From Pelodictyon luteolum DSM 273 (lineage in GTDB: Bacteria; Bacteroidota; Chlorobiia; Chlorobiales; Chlorobiaceae): a DNA stretch of 64,000 bases. The DNA is taken from positions 311,001 to 375,000 of the forward strand of contig NC_007512.1 in NCBI RefSeq assembly GCF_000012485.1. The letters are read 5' to 3'. The notes under the pieces are model-generated. The model did no database searches. It worked only from the letters and a program-made list of their open reading frames with translations, and was not told the origin of the DNA. The position numbers and the translations under genes were made by a program. Positions 31,645 to 40,242 of the stretch are shown piece after piece (position 1 is the first letter of the stretch; every line of letters begins with the position of its first letter).

Positions 31645-33062
31645 GCCTTGTCCTCTGTGATGGCCAGCAGGTCTCCGATTTTCTGCTCGACCTCGTCCCA
31701 TTCCAGTTCAGGGTCGGATCCGCGGACGAGCCCTGCGCCTGAGTACAGCGAGGCGGTCGTACCGTTGACAAGCGCCGAGCGGATGCCGACGGCGAACTCC
31801 GCCGCATCCCTCATGATCCACCCTACCGGCGCGGCATACCAGCCGCGGCTGAAGGGTTCGAGCTCCATGATGTGGCGCATGGCCTCCTCTTTCGGTACAC
31901 CGCCGACGGCCGGCGTCGGGTGAAGGATAGAGAGCACTTCCCCGTCATCGGTGCATTCGGGTTTCAGGACGGCCGAGCAACGGGTGTAGAGGTGTGCAAG
32001 GCGGTTCAGCTGCAGTACCTGCACCTCATCCTCCATCTCGATCTGGCTGCATGCCGGGAGGAGCTCGTTGTAGATCATGTCTTTGACGAACCGGTGCTCC
32101 CTGATGTCTTTTTCTGAGCCGAGGAGAGCCCGTGATGCATGCTCATCGGTGAGGTCCGCGCCCTCTTTCGAGCAGGTGCCGGCAAGGGCCTCGGTAAGAA
32201 GCCGGGATCCGTCCCGACGGTAGAGGCGTTCGGGGGTGAAGCTCAGGAACGCACAGCCCTCTTCGGGTTCGAAATAGAACCGGTAGGTGGAGTTCTGGGG
32301 ATAGGGGTGACGGAGAAGGAAGAGCATGGGGTTGCAGGCTGAAGCGAACTCCAGAGTGGTTTTGCGGGCGAGCATGATTTTCTCGGTGCTGCCGTCTTCG
32401 AATGTCGCAATGGCTTTGCCGCAGTTCCGTATCCATCCCTCCCGGTCTGGGCTGCATGAACGGCCGGTGACGGCCGGGAGGCGCTCCCCGTTGTCGCCGG
32501 CATCACTCGGGAGTGAAGCGATGAGGGTACGGGCATCCTCTATTCTGGCAAGGGTTTCATCGGGGGTGCCGGCAAGGATATGGCAGGTAAGGGTACAGGC
32601 TCCGTTTTCCATGGAGAGCTCAAGGAGCGGGAGGATGAAGGAGAACGCCGGAAAGTTTTTCCAGTCGTGGTCCTGCTGTTCAATGTTGTTGAAGGAGATC
32701 CCTCCGAAATACCTCGCAGCGCGGCTCTTTTGGGCCATCGATTCACCAAGGATCCTGAATGCGGAACTGTTCTGTTCCCTGCCGCTGTATGTAATGCGGT
32801 CGGCGACACCGATGCCGGCGGCGGCATAGTCCTGCTCACGGTTTCTCCAGAATATTCTGGGGCGGATGTTCTGGGCGGCGAGCCACTTGGCGGGGTCTGA
32901 TGGCTGCAGCGGCTGACGGAACAGCATAAGCGTACCCGGCGGATGGAGGGGGTTGGCGCCATCTCTGCCATGCTGCTGGAGTGCTGTCTGGATGGCTTCG
33001 GCCGCCTGTGCTATCGGTAGGGGGGTCTCTGTGGGCGTGATGATGATATGGTGGTCACTCAT
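31641..33062 (-). CDS. menF: Isochorismate synthase (menaquinone-specific)
   Basis: It converts chorismate to isochorismate, feeding MenD. It is a chorismate-binding enzyme of 473 residues. The C-terminal catalytic domain shows KIMLARKTTLEF, YRFYFEPEEGCAFLSFTPERLYRRDG, the GTCSKEG-type loop, SEKDIREHRFVKDMI and LHPTPAVGGVPKEEA, as in MenF/EntC rather than TrpE. It is the first gene of the men cluster. Its start ATG 33062 lies 28 bases after the stop of the TPR lipoprotein gene (same strand), so that gene may be co-transcribed. Confidence 0.95.
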   Translation of the reverse strand: MSDHHIIITPTETPLPIAQAAEAIQTALQQHGRDGANPLHPPGTLMLFRQPLQPSDPAKWLAAQNIRPRIFWRNREQDYAAAGIGVADRITYSGREQNSSAFRILGESMAQKSRAARYFGGISFNNIEQQDHDWKNFPAFSFILPLLELSMENGACTLTCHILAGTPDETLARIEDARTLIASLPSDAGDNGERLPAVTGRSCSPDREGWIRNCGKAIATFEDGSTEKIMLARKTTLEFASACNPMLFLLRHPYPQNSTYRFYFEPEEGCAFLSFTPERLYRRDGSRLLTEALAGTCSKEGADLTDEHASRALLGSEKDIREHRFVKDMIYNELLPACSQIEMEDEVQVLQLNRLAHLYTRCSAVLKPECTDDGEVLSILHPTPAVGGVPKEEAMRHIMELEPFSRGWYAAPVGWIMRDAAEFAVGIRSALVNGTTASLYSGAGLVRGSDPELEWDEVEQKIGDLLAITEDKA

Positions 33063-33090
33063 AAGTATCAGTCGGCATTGTAGTGCCTGT

Positions 33091-33705
33091 TCACGGCTTT
33101 TGGCCGTCCGGCTTTCCCCCTTTCAGATGGCTTTGCAGAGAAACGGCAAGATAATTGTTTTTATCCAGAAGCCAGTCATAAATCTGACGGGCTTCAGCCA
33201 TCCTGTCGAGGTGTGTGAAGCATACGGCAAGGTTGTAGTGGGCTTCGGTAAAGGAACGGCTGTTTGCAATCGCCGCCTCATAGGCCTCTGCAGCAAGCCT
33301 GTAGTCTTTCAGCTGCATGAGGGCGTTGCCGAGGTCGTAGTTGCGCAGCGAGTCCGATGGTGCGCGTTCCAGGTGCTTCCGGAACCAGTCGCGGGCTTCC
33401 GTGTAGCGTTCCTGATTGAAGCGGACCGCCCCGAGGGAGTGGTAGGCCGCGTCAAGCTCCGGATCGATTTTCAAGGCTCCGCTGTATGCCTCTGCCGCTT
33501 CGTCATAGCGCTTTGAGCGCGCGAATGCGTTTGCGAGGTTCATGAGGGCTCCGGTGTCATCCGGATGCTGCCACACTTCCTGCTGGAGCGAGCGGATGTC
33601 ATCCTGCGGTTTGGTGCAGGATGAGAGGACGGGAAGCGCCAGCAGGCCGATGAAGATGAGGGCCCTCTTGAGCAGGGTGTGCGGCTGCAGCATGGATTGT
33701 TTCAT
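33091..33705 (-). CDS. TPR-repeat lipoprotein
   Basis: The N-terminus MKQSMLQPHTLLKRALIF continues to a lipobox (LPVLSSC), so the mature protein is probably lipid-anchored in the envelope. About four tetratricopeptide repeats follow (TGALMNLANAFARSKRYDEAAEAYSGAL, AYHSLGAVRFNQERYTEARDWF and two more), giving a protein-interaction scaffold. ATG 33705 gives 204 residues. The open frame to 33837 has no export signal in its extra 44 residues and would start inside the promoter region. The partner is unknown. Confidence 0.85.
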   Translation of the reverse strand: MKQSMLQPHTLLKRALIFIGLLALPVLSSCTKPQDDIRSLQQEVWQHPDDTGALMNLANAFARSKRYDEAAEAYSGALKIDPELDAAYHSLGAVRFNQERYTEARDWFRKHLERAPSDSLRNYDLGNALMQLKDYRLAAEAYEAAIANSRSFTEAHYNLAVCFTHLDRMAEARQIYDWLLDKNNYLAVSLQSHLKGGKPDGQKP

Positions 33706-33778
33706 GGGCTCCCTGGCGTGGTCGGAATGAGCCGGACCCCATTCTGGCTGTATCGTGAGGGGGAACGGTAAAGAGTAA

Positions 33779-33808
33779 AATATACACACACGGCCCATCT
33801 TCTGCCAA
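33779..33808 (-). promoter_or_regulatory. Candidate promoter of the TPR lipoprotein / men operon
   Basis: On the minus strand, TTGGCA (33808-33803), an 18-base spacer, then TATATT (33784-33779), about 70 bases before ATG 33705. A sequence match only; no other promoter is evident ahead of menF. Confidence 0.45.
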
Positions 33809-33875
33809 GGAAAGATTTCGTGATGGGCCGCCGTCATTGTACCTTACTGGTAAAGGCGAGAAACTCAGAGCATAT

Positions 33876-33880
33876 GGAGG
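33876..33880 (+). promoter_or_regulatory. Shine-Dalgarno site of the metallochaperone gene
   Basis: GGAGG sits 4 bases before ATG 33885. This fixes that start over the in-frame codon at 33837. Confidence 0.6.
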
Positions 33881-33884
33881 CAGC

Positions 33885-34091
33885 ATGAAGCAGGACGTGA
33901 GGGTTGAGGGTATGACGTGCGGCGGTTGCGAGCGTTCGGTGAAGGAGGCGCTGATGGAACTTGAGGGCGTATTGTCCGCGGAGGCGTCCTTCCTGGAGAA
34001 CGTGGTCCGGGTGGACTACGATCCCGATATGATCAGCATCCGGGCCATTATGTCGGTTATCGTCGAACTGGGGTTCAGGGTCGTGCCGTGA
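33885..34091 (+). CDS. Heavy-metal-associated (CopZ-like) metallochaperone
   Basis: A 68-residue HMA-domain protein with the metal-binding loop GMTCGGC near residues 9-15 and the ferredoxin-like pattern VRVEGMTCGGCERSVKEAL ... VVRVDYDPDMIS ... VIVELGFRVV. Members carry Cu(I), and sometimes other soft metals, to P-type ATPases or sensors. No copper ATPase is in this window, so the partner lies elsewhere. The start is set by a good ribosome site. Confidence 0.88.
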   Translation: MKQDVRVEGMTCGGCERSVKEALMELEGVLSAEASFLENVVRVDYDPDMISIRAIMSVIVELGFRVVP

Positions 34092-34143
34092 GACCCTTGC
34101 CAGAAGGTCAACAGGAACACATTTCACAGGGGGTACAAGTCCA

Positions 34144-34887
34144 ATGGCAGAGGATAGATCGGACAGGCTGGCGGTGCTTATCGATGCCGACAACACCCAG
34201 CCCTCCATTATCGAAGGGCTTCTGGCTGAAATTGCCAAATTCGGTACATCAAACGTCAAGCGCATTTACGGAGACTGGACTTCGACGGCCCTGAAAGGCT
34301 GGAAAGAGGTGCTGCTTGAGTACTCGATCCAGCCCATCCAGCAGTTCGGCTACACGAAAGGCAAGAACTCGACCGACAGCGCCATGATCATCGATGCCAT
34401 GGATCTGCTCTATACGGGGCGTTTCAACGGGTTCTGCATTGTCTCGAGCGACAGCGACTTCACCAAGCTTGCCGTCCGCATCAGGGAAGCCGGCCTGACG
34501 GTTTACGGCTTCGGCGAGCAGAAGACGCCGGGCCCCTTTGTTTCGGCATGCGACAAGTTCATATACACCGAGGTGCTTCGTGCAAAAACAAACGAGAACG
34601 AGCCGATAAAGCGTAGGTCGGCGGCCGACCTCAAGCAGGATACCCGCCTCGTCCGCCTTCTGCGCAATGCAGTCGAGGCATCATCGGATGAGGCTGGATG
34701 GGCCCATCTGGCGGCTACCGGCAGCAACATAGCCAAGCAGTCTCCGGAGTTCGACCCTCGTAACTACGGTTACGGCAAACTCGGAGAACTTATCGCCGCA
34801 ACGAAACTGTTTGAGGTGGATGAACGCATCGGCGGGGACGGGCAGTCGAAATCGATCTATCTGAGAGACAGGCGGAAACGGAGCTGA
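34144..34887 (+). CDS. NYN-domain (PIN-like) protein with C-terminal LOTUS/OST-HTH
   Basis: The 247-residue product starts with a NYN nuclease-like domain. Its acidic residues lie in VLIDADNTQPS, NSTDSAMIIDAMDLLY and IVSSDSDFTKLAVRIREAG, the pattern of metal-dependent RNA nucleases related to PIN and LabA proteins. The C-terminal 75 residues (LRNAVEASSDEAGWAHLAATGSNIAKQ ... YGYGKLGELIAATKLFEV) resemble the OST-HTH/LOTUS RNA-binding domain. A role in RNA cleavage is inferred; no target is visible. It stands alone between the metallochaperone and tRNA-Asp, closed by a hairpin. Confidence 0.85.
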   Translation: MAEDRSDRLAVLIDADNTQPSIIEGLLAEIAKFGTSNVKRIYGDWTSTALKGWKEVLLEYSIQPIQQFGYTKGKNSTDSAMIIDAMDLLYTGRFNGFCIVSSDSDFTKLAVRIREAGLTVYGFGEQKTPGPFVSACDKFIYTEVLRAKTNENEPIKRRSAADLKQDTRLVRLLRNAVEASSDEAGWAHLAATGSNIAKQSPEFDPRNYGYGKLGELIAATKLFEVDERIGGDGQSKSIYLRDRRKRS

Positions 34888-34910
34888 GGGAGCCGCCCGG
34901 GCAAGAAATG

Positions 34911-34940
34911 AAAAAGGCCCCTCGGGTGGGGACCTTGTTT
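34911..34940. terminator. Intrinsic terminator between NYN gene and tRNA-Asp
   Basis: A stem pairs bases 34914-34922 with 34928-34936 (one C-A mismatch, one G-T pair) around a 5-base loop. Read on the minus strand it is followed by T5, so it best serves tRNA-Asp. On the plus strand a short GTTT follows, so it may also end the NYN transcript. Confidence 0.7.
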
Positions 34941-34945
34941 CCTTG

Positions 34946-35020
34946 CGGAGCTGACGGGGCTCGAACCCGCGACCTCCTGCGTGACAGGCAGGCGCTCTAA
35001 CCAGACTGAGCTACAGCTCC
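34946..35020 (-). tRNA. tRNA-Asp (anticodon GTC)
   Basis: A full 75-base cloverleaf: 7-bp acceptor GGAGCTG/CAGCTCC, D-arm GCTC/GAGC, anticodon stem CCTGC/GCAGG with loop CTGTCAC (GTC), and T-arm around TTCGAAC. The discriminator is G, usual for tRNA-Asp. CCA is not encoded. Confidence 0.96.
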
Positions 35021-35149
35021 GTGAAAGAGTTGTAAATGTAGGTAGCGGCCCCTTGAAATCCAAAAAGTATTTTCCTTTTTTTTCTGAGTATATTAACCGC
35101 CCGGGGACGGCCTCCTCCGGCTACTTTAAAGGATGTAACCAATCACGCA

Positions 35150-36493
35150 ATGACCACTGTAAACTCTTCGGGCTCGCTGACAGTAACCGACAACCGTACG
35201 GGAAAAACCTATGACATCCCGGTGGAAAACGGTGCATTCAAGACAATGGATTTTCGTCAGATCAAGGTATCTGACGATGATTTCGGCCTCCTCGGTTACG
35301 ACCCCGGGTTCCTGAATACCGCATCCTGCAAAAGCGCCATTACCTACATCGACGGCGATCGCGGCATCCTCCGCTACCGGGGGTACCCGATCGAGCAGCT
35401 GGCCCTGCACAGCACGTTCCTCGAGACGGCCTACCTGCTGATCAAAGGGGAGCTGCCTGACAAGGAGCGCCTGGCAGTATGGTCCTACAACATCCACCAC
35501 CACACCATGACCCACGCCAACATCGTGAAGTTCATGGACGGGTTCCGCTACGACGCCCATCCGATGGGCATCATGGTCGGTACAGTGGGTGCGCTTTCCA
35601 CATTCTACCCCGACGCCAAGGACATCATGAACGAGGACTCCCGCAAGCTTCAGGTGCGGCGCCTCATCGGCAAGATCCCGACGCTTGCTGCCATGAGTTT
35701 CCGCCACAGCATGGGTTTCCCCTATGTCCTGCCGGACAACGACTTGAGCTATCCCGGCAACTTCCTCTCCATGATGTTCAAGATGACGGAGCAAAACTAC
35801 AGCCCGAACCCCGTGCTTGAGCGTGCGCTCGACGTGCTCTTCATCCTCCATGCCGATCATGAGCAGAACTGCTCGACCAATGCGGTGCGGGCCGTCGGCA
35901 GTTCCGGCGTTGATCCCTACACGGCAGTTGCCGCCGGGTGCGCCGCCCTGTACGGCCCCAAGCACGGCGGAGCCAACGAGGCGGTCATCCGTATGTTGAT
36001 GGAGATCGGGTCCATTGAGAAGGTGCCTGAGTTCATCAAGTCGGTCAAGGCCGGTTCCGGACGGCTGATGGGATTCGGTCACCGGGTATACAAGAACTAC
36101 GATCCCAGGGCGAAAATCATCAAGAAGATCGCTTTCGAAGTGTTCGAGGAGACCGGCCGCAGCCCGCTGCTCGACATTGCGCTCGAGCTTGAGCGGATCG
36201 CACTCGAGGATGACTACTTCATCTCACGCAAGCTCTATCCTAACGTGGATTTCTATTCCGGCCTGATATACAAGGCGATGGGCTTCCCGCTCGACATGTT
36301 CCCCGTTCTCTTCGCCATCGGCCGTATCCCCGGCTGGCTGTCGCAGTGGACCGAGCACGTCCAGGACAGCGACCAGAAGATCGCCAGGCCGCGTCAGCTT
36401 TATCTCGGAGAGGAAGCGCGCGACTGGATGCCGATCGAATCGCGTCCGAGAAACAGGATGGACGAAAAGAAGCTGGACATCTGCCGGCTGTAA
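35150..36493 (+). CDS. gltA: Citrate synthase
   Basis: It condenses oxaloacetate and acetyl-CoA to citrate. The 447-residue type I enzyme has DGDRGILRYRGYPIEQL, the catalytic-region ILHADHEQNCSTNAVR, YGPKHGGANEAV and the active-site GFGHRVYKNYDPRA. The His and Asp/Arg residues of the catalytic triad are in place. In green sulfur bacteria the reverse TCA cycle cleaves citrate with ATP-citrate lyase (established), so this enzyme would run the opposite reaction, perhaps for acetate assimilation or glutamate supply. It is monocistronic, with a hairpin just after its stop. A TATATT at 35089-35094 may be its -10 box. Confidence 0.96.
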   Translation: MTTVNSSGSLTVTDNRTGKTYDIPVENGAFKTMDFRQIKVSDDDFGLLGYDPGFLNTASCKSAITYIDGDRGILRYRGYPIEQLALHSTFLETAYLLIKGELPDKERLAVWSYNIHHHTMTHANIVKFMDGFRYDAHPMGIMVGTVGALSTFYPDAKDIMNEDSRKLQVRRLIGKIPTLAAMSFRHSMGFPYVLPDNDLSYPGNFLSMMFKMTEQNYSPNPVLERALDVLFILHADHEQNCSTNAVRAVGSSGVDPYTAVAAGCAALYGPKHGGANEAVIRMLMEIGSIEKVPEFIKSVKAGSGRLMGFGHRVYKNYDPRAKIIKKIAFEVFEETGRSPLLDIALELERIALEDDYFISRKLYPNVDFYSGLIYKAMGFPLDMFPVLFAIGRIPGWLSQWTEHVQDSDQKIARPRQLYLGEEARDWMPIESRPRNRMDEKKLDICRL

Positions 36494-36512
36494 GGCCGGC
36501 GGGAGTTTTTTT
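36481..36512 (+). terminator. Intrinsic terminator after gltA
   Basis: CTGCCGGC (36481-36488) pairs with GCCGGCGG (36495-36502), one G-T pair, around a 6-base loop. After three bases comes T7 (36506-36512). The stem overlaps the last codons and stop of gltA. Confidence 0.65.
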
Positions 36513-36542
36513 ATTTAATACGAATCAGACGGGATCCTTACT

Positions 36543-36830
36543 ATGTCGGTTACAAGAAAAGATGTCGATTACATCGCCGAACTTGCACGCCTCAGCTTCA
36601 CTGATGAAGAGGCTTCCAGAATGACGGACGAGCTCAACAGCATCCTTCACTATGTCGAGAAGCTCGGCGAACTCGACACCGAAGGAGTGCTGCCGCTCAG
36701 CAACATCCATGACCAGAAGAATGTGCTCCGCGACGATGTGGAGCGCCCCTCCATTTCGAACGCCGAAGCCCTGCAGAACGCGCCCGACCGTCAGGACCGG
36801 TTCTTCAAGGTCCCGAAGGTGATCGGATAG
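36543..36830 (+). CDS. gatC: Asp-tRNA(Asn)/Glu-tRNA(Gln) amidotransferase subunit C
   Basis: The small chaperone-like subunit of GatCAB, which amidates misacylated Glu-tRNA(Gln) and/or Asp-tRNA(Asn). The 95-residue protein has the family pattern [21 protein letters not shown] ... [24 protein letters not shown] and the C-terminal extended segment [33 protein letters not shown]. gatA and gatB are not in the window. It begins a short operon with the DUF167 gene (7-base gap) and kdsB. Confidence 0.95.
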   Translation: MSVTRKDVDYIAELARLSFTDEEASRMTDELNSILHYVEKLGELDTEGVLPLSNIHDQKNVLRDDVERPSISNAEALQNAPDRQDRFFKVPKVIG

Positions 36831-36837
36831 GATTGCT

Positions 36838-37143
36838 GTGGTCGAGTTCCATGAAAAGAGGGGTAATGCGGTGTTCGGTGTGCGGGTGCAGCCCCGTTCC
36901 TCGAAGAGTGCTGTTTCGGGTCCATACGGCAACGCCCTGAAAGTTACCCTGAAAGCGGCCCCTGTCGATGACGCTGCCAACCGCGAGTGCTGCCGCCTGT
37001 TCTCGAAACTCTTCTCCATACCCGACAGCCGGGTATCGATCGTGTCAGGCGCTGCGTCCAGAACCAAAAGCGTCATGCTTGAAGGGCTCTCGGCAGAAGA
37101 GGCCCGAAGCATCCTTCGAAACTCCTCCATCCCCGGACTATGA
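36838..37143 (+). CDS. DUF167 (YggU) family protein
   Basis: A 101-residue protein of the small alpha/beta YggU/DUF167 family: [43 protein letters not shown] and [18 protein letters not shown] match the conserved blocks. The biochemical role is unknown. The start is GTG 36838. The stop overlaps the kdsB ATG by ATGA (37140-37143), so translation is likely coupled. Confidence 0.88.
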
Positions 37144-37895
37144 ACGCCGTCATCCTCATTCCCGCCCGCCTCGATTCCAGCCGCCTTCCCCGCAAAATGC
37201 TTGCCGACCTTGAGGGTGAACCGCTCATCGTGCGTACCTGGCGTCAGGCGCTCCGCTCAAACCTCGCCTCGCGCGTTGTCGTGGCTGCCGACAGCCCTGA
37301 AATCGCCGCCGTGCTCGAACCCCTCGGAGCTGAAGTGGTGCTGACCTCGCCAACGGCCTCCTGCGGCACCGAGCGCATCGCCGAGGCGGCCCGCAGCATT
37401 GAAGCCGATGTCTTCCTGAACCTCCAGGGTGATGAGCCGCTTATCAGTCCCGAGAACATCGATCTCGCCCTCCAGCCGTTTTTCGATGCTCCCGCCGGTT
37501 CGGCCCTCCCTGACTGCACGACGCTGGTCTTCCCGCTCGGTCCCGATGACCGGACCCAGATCGATGATCCTCATGTGGTGAAGGTGGTGATGGATGGCGA
37601 AGGAAATGCGCTGTACTTCTCCCGGAGCCCTATCCCTTATGTGCGCAACAGCTCCCCTTCCTTGAGGTTATACCGCCATGTGGGGCTGTATGCCTTCACG
37701 GCCGAAGTGCTTCAGCGCTTTGCCGCGATGCCGGTGTCGATGCTCGAGGAGGCCGAGTCGCTCGAGCAGCTGCGGCTGCTTGAAAGCGGGTTCCGCATCC
37801 GCTGCGTGAATACAGCCGTCGACAATCCCGGAGTGAATACCCCTGAAGACCTGGAGCTGGTGAGGAGCCTCCTTCGTCGCGCCTCAAGGGCGTGA
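37140..37895 (+). CDS. kdsB: 3-deoxy-manno-octulosonate cytidylyltransferase
   Basis: It activates KDO with CTP for lipopolysaccharide inner-core assembly. The nucleotidyltransferase signature [21 protein letters not shown] is N-terminal. NLQGDEPLI and [11 protein letters not shown] follow, with [14 protein letters not shown] and a C-terminal [13 protein letters not shown] block. At 251 residues it is full length. It is coupled to the DUF167 gene and overlaps convergent xseA by 12 bp. Its presence indicates a KDO-containing outer membrane. Confidence 0.96.
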
Positions 37896-39092
37896 GCGCA
37901 GCTTCCCGGTGAGGGAAGCCGGAATCGTGCCGTCGTGGAACCAGAGCTCCACGGCCTCGCTCTCCTTGAGCGAACGTCCGTCGGTCACCACGTTTCCCTC
38001 TTTCTGTACAAGGACATACCCGCGCTCGAGCGTTTTGCGGTAATCGAGCAGGTTGAGGTGAGAGAGGGCAGCCTGGTAACGCTGCAGGGTGTTGCGGTAG
38101 GTGCCCTGGAGGCTCCTTGCCATCCTGTCACGCATACCCTCCACCCGTTCTTCGAACTGCTGCAGCATGCTCAGCGGGCGGTTGAACGCGTAGCTGCCGC
38201 GGATGGAGTCGACCTCCCGTTCCGCTCCCTGAACCTTTCCCATGACAAGGCCTGACTGGGTGGCGGCATGCGCCGCGATGTGGCGAAGCAGTTCAAGGCT
38301 GTCGGGGACGGCAAGTTCGGCAGCAATCGAGGGAGTGCCGGCGCGCAGGTCGGCCACCATGTCGGCGATGGTGATGTCTGTCTCATGGCCGATGGCACTG
38401 ATGATGGGTATGGCTGAGCGGTGGATCGCTTCAGCCACACTTTCCTCGTTGAATGCCTGCATGTCCTCCATGGATCCTCCGCCCCGGGCGATGATGATGA
38501 CATCGGGCCGGTTCCGGCTCTCTCTGTTGAACCAGCTGATGGCTTCCCGGACCGATAGGGCGGCGTCGCGTCCCTGTACCTTCACCGGGTAGAGCCGGAG
38601 AGCTGCTGAAGGGAACCGTCGGGACAGCACGTTCTGCATGTCTTCGATGACGGCGCCGGTCGGCGAGGTGATGAGGCCGATGGTCTCCGGGAAACGGGGG
38701 GGCATCTTCTTGCTCTCTTCGCTGAACCACCCGAGTCCGGCGAGCTTCCTGAGGAGTGCAGCAAACGCCAGCTGCAGTGCGCCCTCTCCCTCCTCGGTGA
38801 GGGCTGAGCAGATGAGCTGGTAGCGGCCTGAGGGCGGGTACACCTCGAGCCTTCCTTCGGCAATGACGCAGATGCCGTCCTCTACCGTGGTCTTTATGCG
38901 GGCTGCGGTGTGTTTCCAGATGACGGCGGGAATCTGGGCCCCTTCGTCCTTGAGGGTGAGGTAGATGTGCCCCGAACTGTGCTTTTTGCAGTTGGAGACC
39001 TCCCCCTTGACGCTCACGGCGGGGAATATGGATTCAAGTTCGCCTTTGATCCGTTTTGTCAGTTCGCTGACTGAAAGTGTCTTCTCCGCCAT
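37884..39092 (-). CDS. xseA: Exodeoxyribonuclease VII large subunit
   Basis: The catalytic subunit of the single-strand-specific exonuclease VII. The N-terminal OB fold starts [45 protein letters not shown]. The catalytic region contains [22 protein letters not shown], the [16 protein letters not shown] motif and [26 protein letters not shown] helical C-terminal region follows. ATG 39092 ([11 protein letters not shown], 402 aa) is chosen; the upstream ATG at 39158 adds 22 residues without family match. The small subunit xseB is not adjacent. Confidence 0.95.
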   Translation of the reverse strand: MAEKTLSVSELTKRIKGELESIFPAVSVKGEVSNCKKHSSGHIYLTLKDEGAQIPAVIWKHTAARIKTTVEDGICVIAEGRLEVYPPSGRYQLICSALTEEGEGALQLAFAALLRKLAGLGWFSEESKKMPPRFPETIGLITSPTGAVIEDMQNVLSRRFPSAALRLYPVKVQGRDAALSVREAISWFNRESRNRPDVIIIARGGGSMEDMQAFNEESVAEAIHRSAIPIISAIGHETDITIADMVADLRAGTPSIAAELAVPDSLELLRHIAAHAATQSGLVMGKVQGAEREVDSIRGSYAFNRPLSMLQQFEERVEGMRDRMARSLQGTYRNTLQRYQAALSHLNLLDYRKTLERGYVLVQKEGNVVTDGRSLKESEAVELWFHDGTIPASLTGKLRSRP

Positions 39093-39255
39093 TGCTTCCC
39101 CGGGGTGGATGGGTTCAGAATATCGCTGTACAGGATAAGTAAGGAAAAAAATCCTCATCGGGCGCGGTCTTTTCCTGCCAGCCCTGCCGCCCGGGGAATT
39201 TTTTTACGGGTATGTGTTATATTGGTTTCATTTACGGTAATCTCCCCATTTTTCT

Positions 39256-40242
39256 ATGGCTGCAAGTGACTGCATAGAGCGCCTCTCCGGCCTTCTCGCG
39301 CTTGACGAGGGCGCAGCCGGAAGCCTCCTGGCCCGTTTTTCCCGGGCGATGTCGGCCGAGCTTCTGGAGCGTGGCTCGGTAGCCGTCAGGGGACTCGGCT
39401 CCTTCAGGATCAGCTACTCACCTCCGCTGAGAGAGTCAGCTGAGAGCGGATGGGTCTACACCGCACCGTCGAACGCCGTCGTCCATGGCCGTCGGACCGG
39501 CCGCGACCAGACCCGGTACCTGCTACGGACCCGTCTGCAGATGGACGAGGGTGACTTGAAGCGGACGTCGAGAGCGCTCTATAAGGCTTTCTCGGGGGCG
39601 CTTGGACGCAACGGCGCACTGATCCTTCCGGGGTTCGGCCGCTTTAGGGAAGATGCCTCCGGGCACAGTGTATTCCGTCTTGAGCCCGGCCTTCATGAAC
39701 TCATCAACAGCGACTATCAGGATCTGGCGTCCATCGGGATGGACGCTCCCTTGCGCCGGAGACGTTTTGCTTCCGTTGCCGGTGCCGCCGCTCTCGCCCT
39801 GGTATGTTTTGCGGCGGGGTTCCTCACTGTCCGCTCCGGCGTGGTGACGGACCTGGCTCATCTGCTGACGGGCGTGTTCCGGTCGGAGGAGCTGCCGCAG
39901 CCGATACCCCTGCCGCCGCCTCCGGCTCCGGCTCTTTCTTCTGGCAGCGTTGCGGAGAATGTGCTGCTTGAGGAGGGGGAGTTCACCATTGTGCTGGCAA
40001 CCTTCACGCGTCGCCCGACCGCCATACGGGAGCAGGCCCGGTTTGATTCGGCGGGCATCACGGCGGTTGTGTGGCCGGCACGCCAGGATGGCCGTGATTA
40101 CTGGCGTCTCCGGACCGGCCGCTACCGGTTAAGGAGTGAAGCGCTCGAAGCCATGCACGGCATGCCGCAGCGGATTGCCGGGGGAGCATATATACAAAAG
40201 GTCATTAAACGGGTTGTCTCCAATGGAGAAAAAGAACTGTAA
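39256..40242 (+). CDS. HU-HU-TM-SPOR protein (IHF-like domains plus peptidoglycan-binding domain)
   Basis: This 328-residue protein combines two HU/IHF-like folds at residues 1-80 (GSVAVRGLGSFRISYSPP) and 92-145 (ALILPGFGRFREDASGHSVFRL). A basic patch RRRR and one membrane helix (about 171-193) follow, then a proline-rich linker and a C-terminal SPOR-like domain (about 252-325; FTIVLATFTRRPTAIREQARF, WRLRTGRYRL). The predicted topology puts the DNA-binding-type folds in the cytoplasm and SPOR at denuded peptidoglycan in the periplasm. This resembles the HU/SPOR proteins of Bacteroidetes (family recollection). It overlaps bchY by 20 bp. DNA binding is inferred only. Confidence 0.75.
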   Translation: MAASDCIERLSGLLALDEGAAGSLLARFSRAMSAELLERGSVAVRGLGSFRISYSPPLRESAESGWVYTAPSNAVVHGRRTGRDQTRYLLRTRLQMDEGDLKRTSRALYKAFSGALGRNGALILPGFGRFREDASGHSVFRLEPGLHELINSDYQDLASIGMDAPLRRRRFASVAGAAALALVCFAAGFLTVRSGVVTDLAHLLTGVFRSEELPQPIPLPPPPAPALSSGSVAENVLLEEGEFTIVLATFTRRPTAIREQARFDSAGITAVVWPARQDGRDYWRLRTGRYRLRSEALEAMHGMPQRIAGGAYIQKVIKRVVSNGEKEL

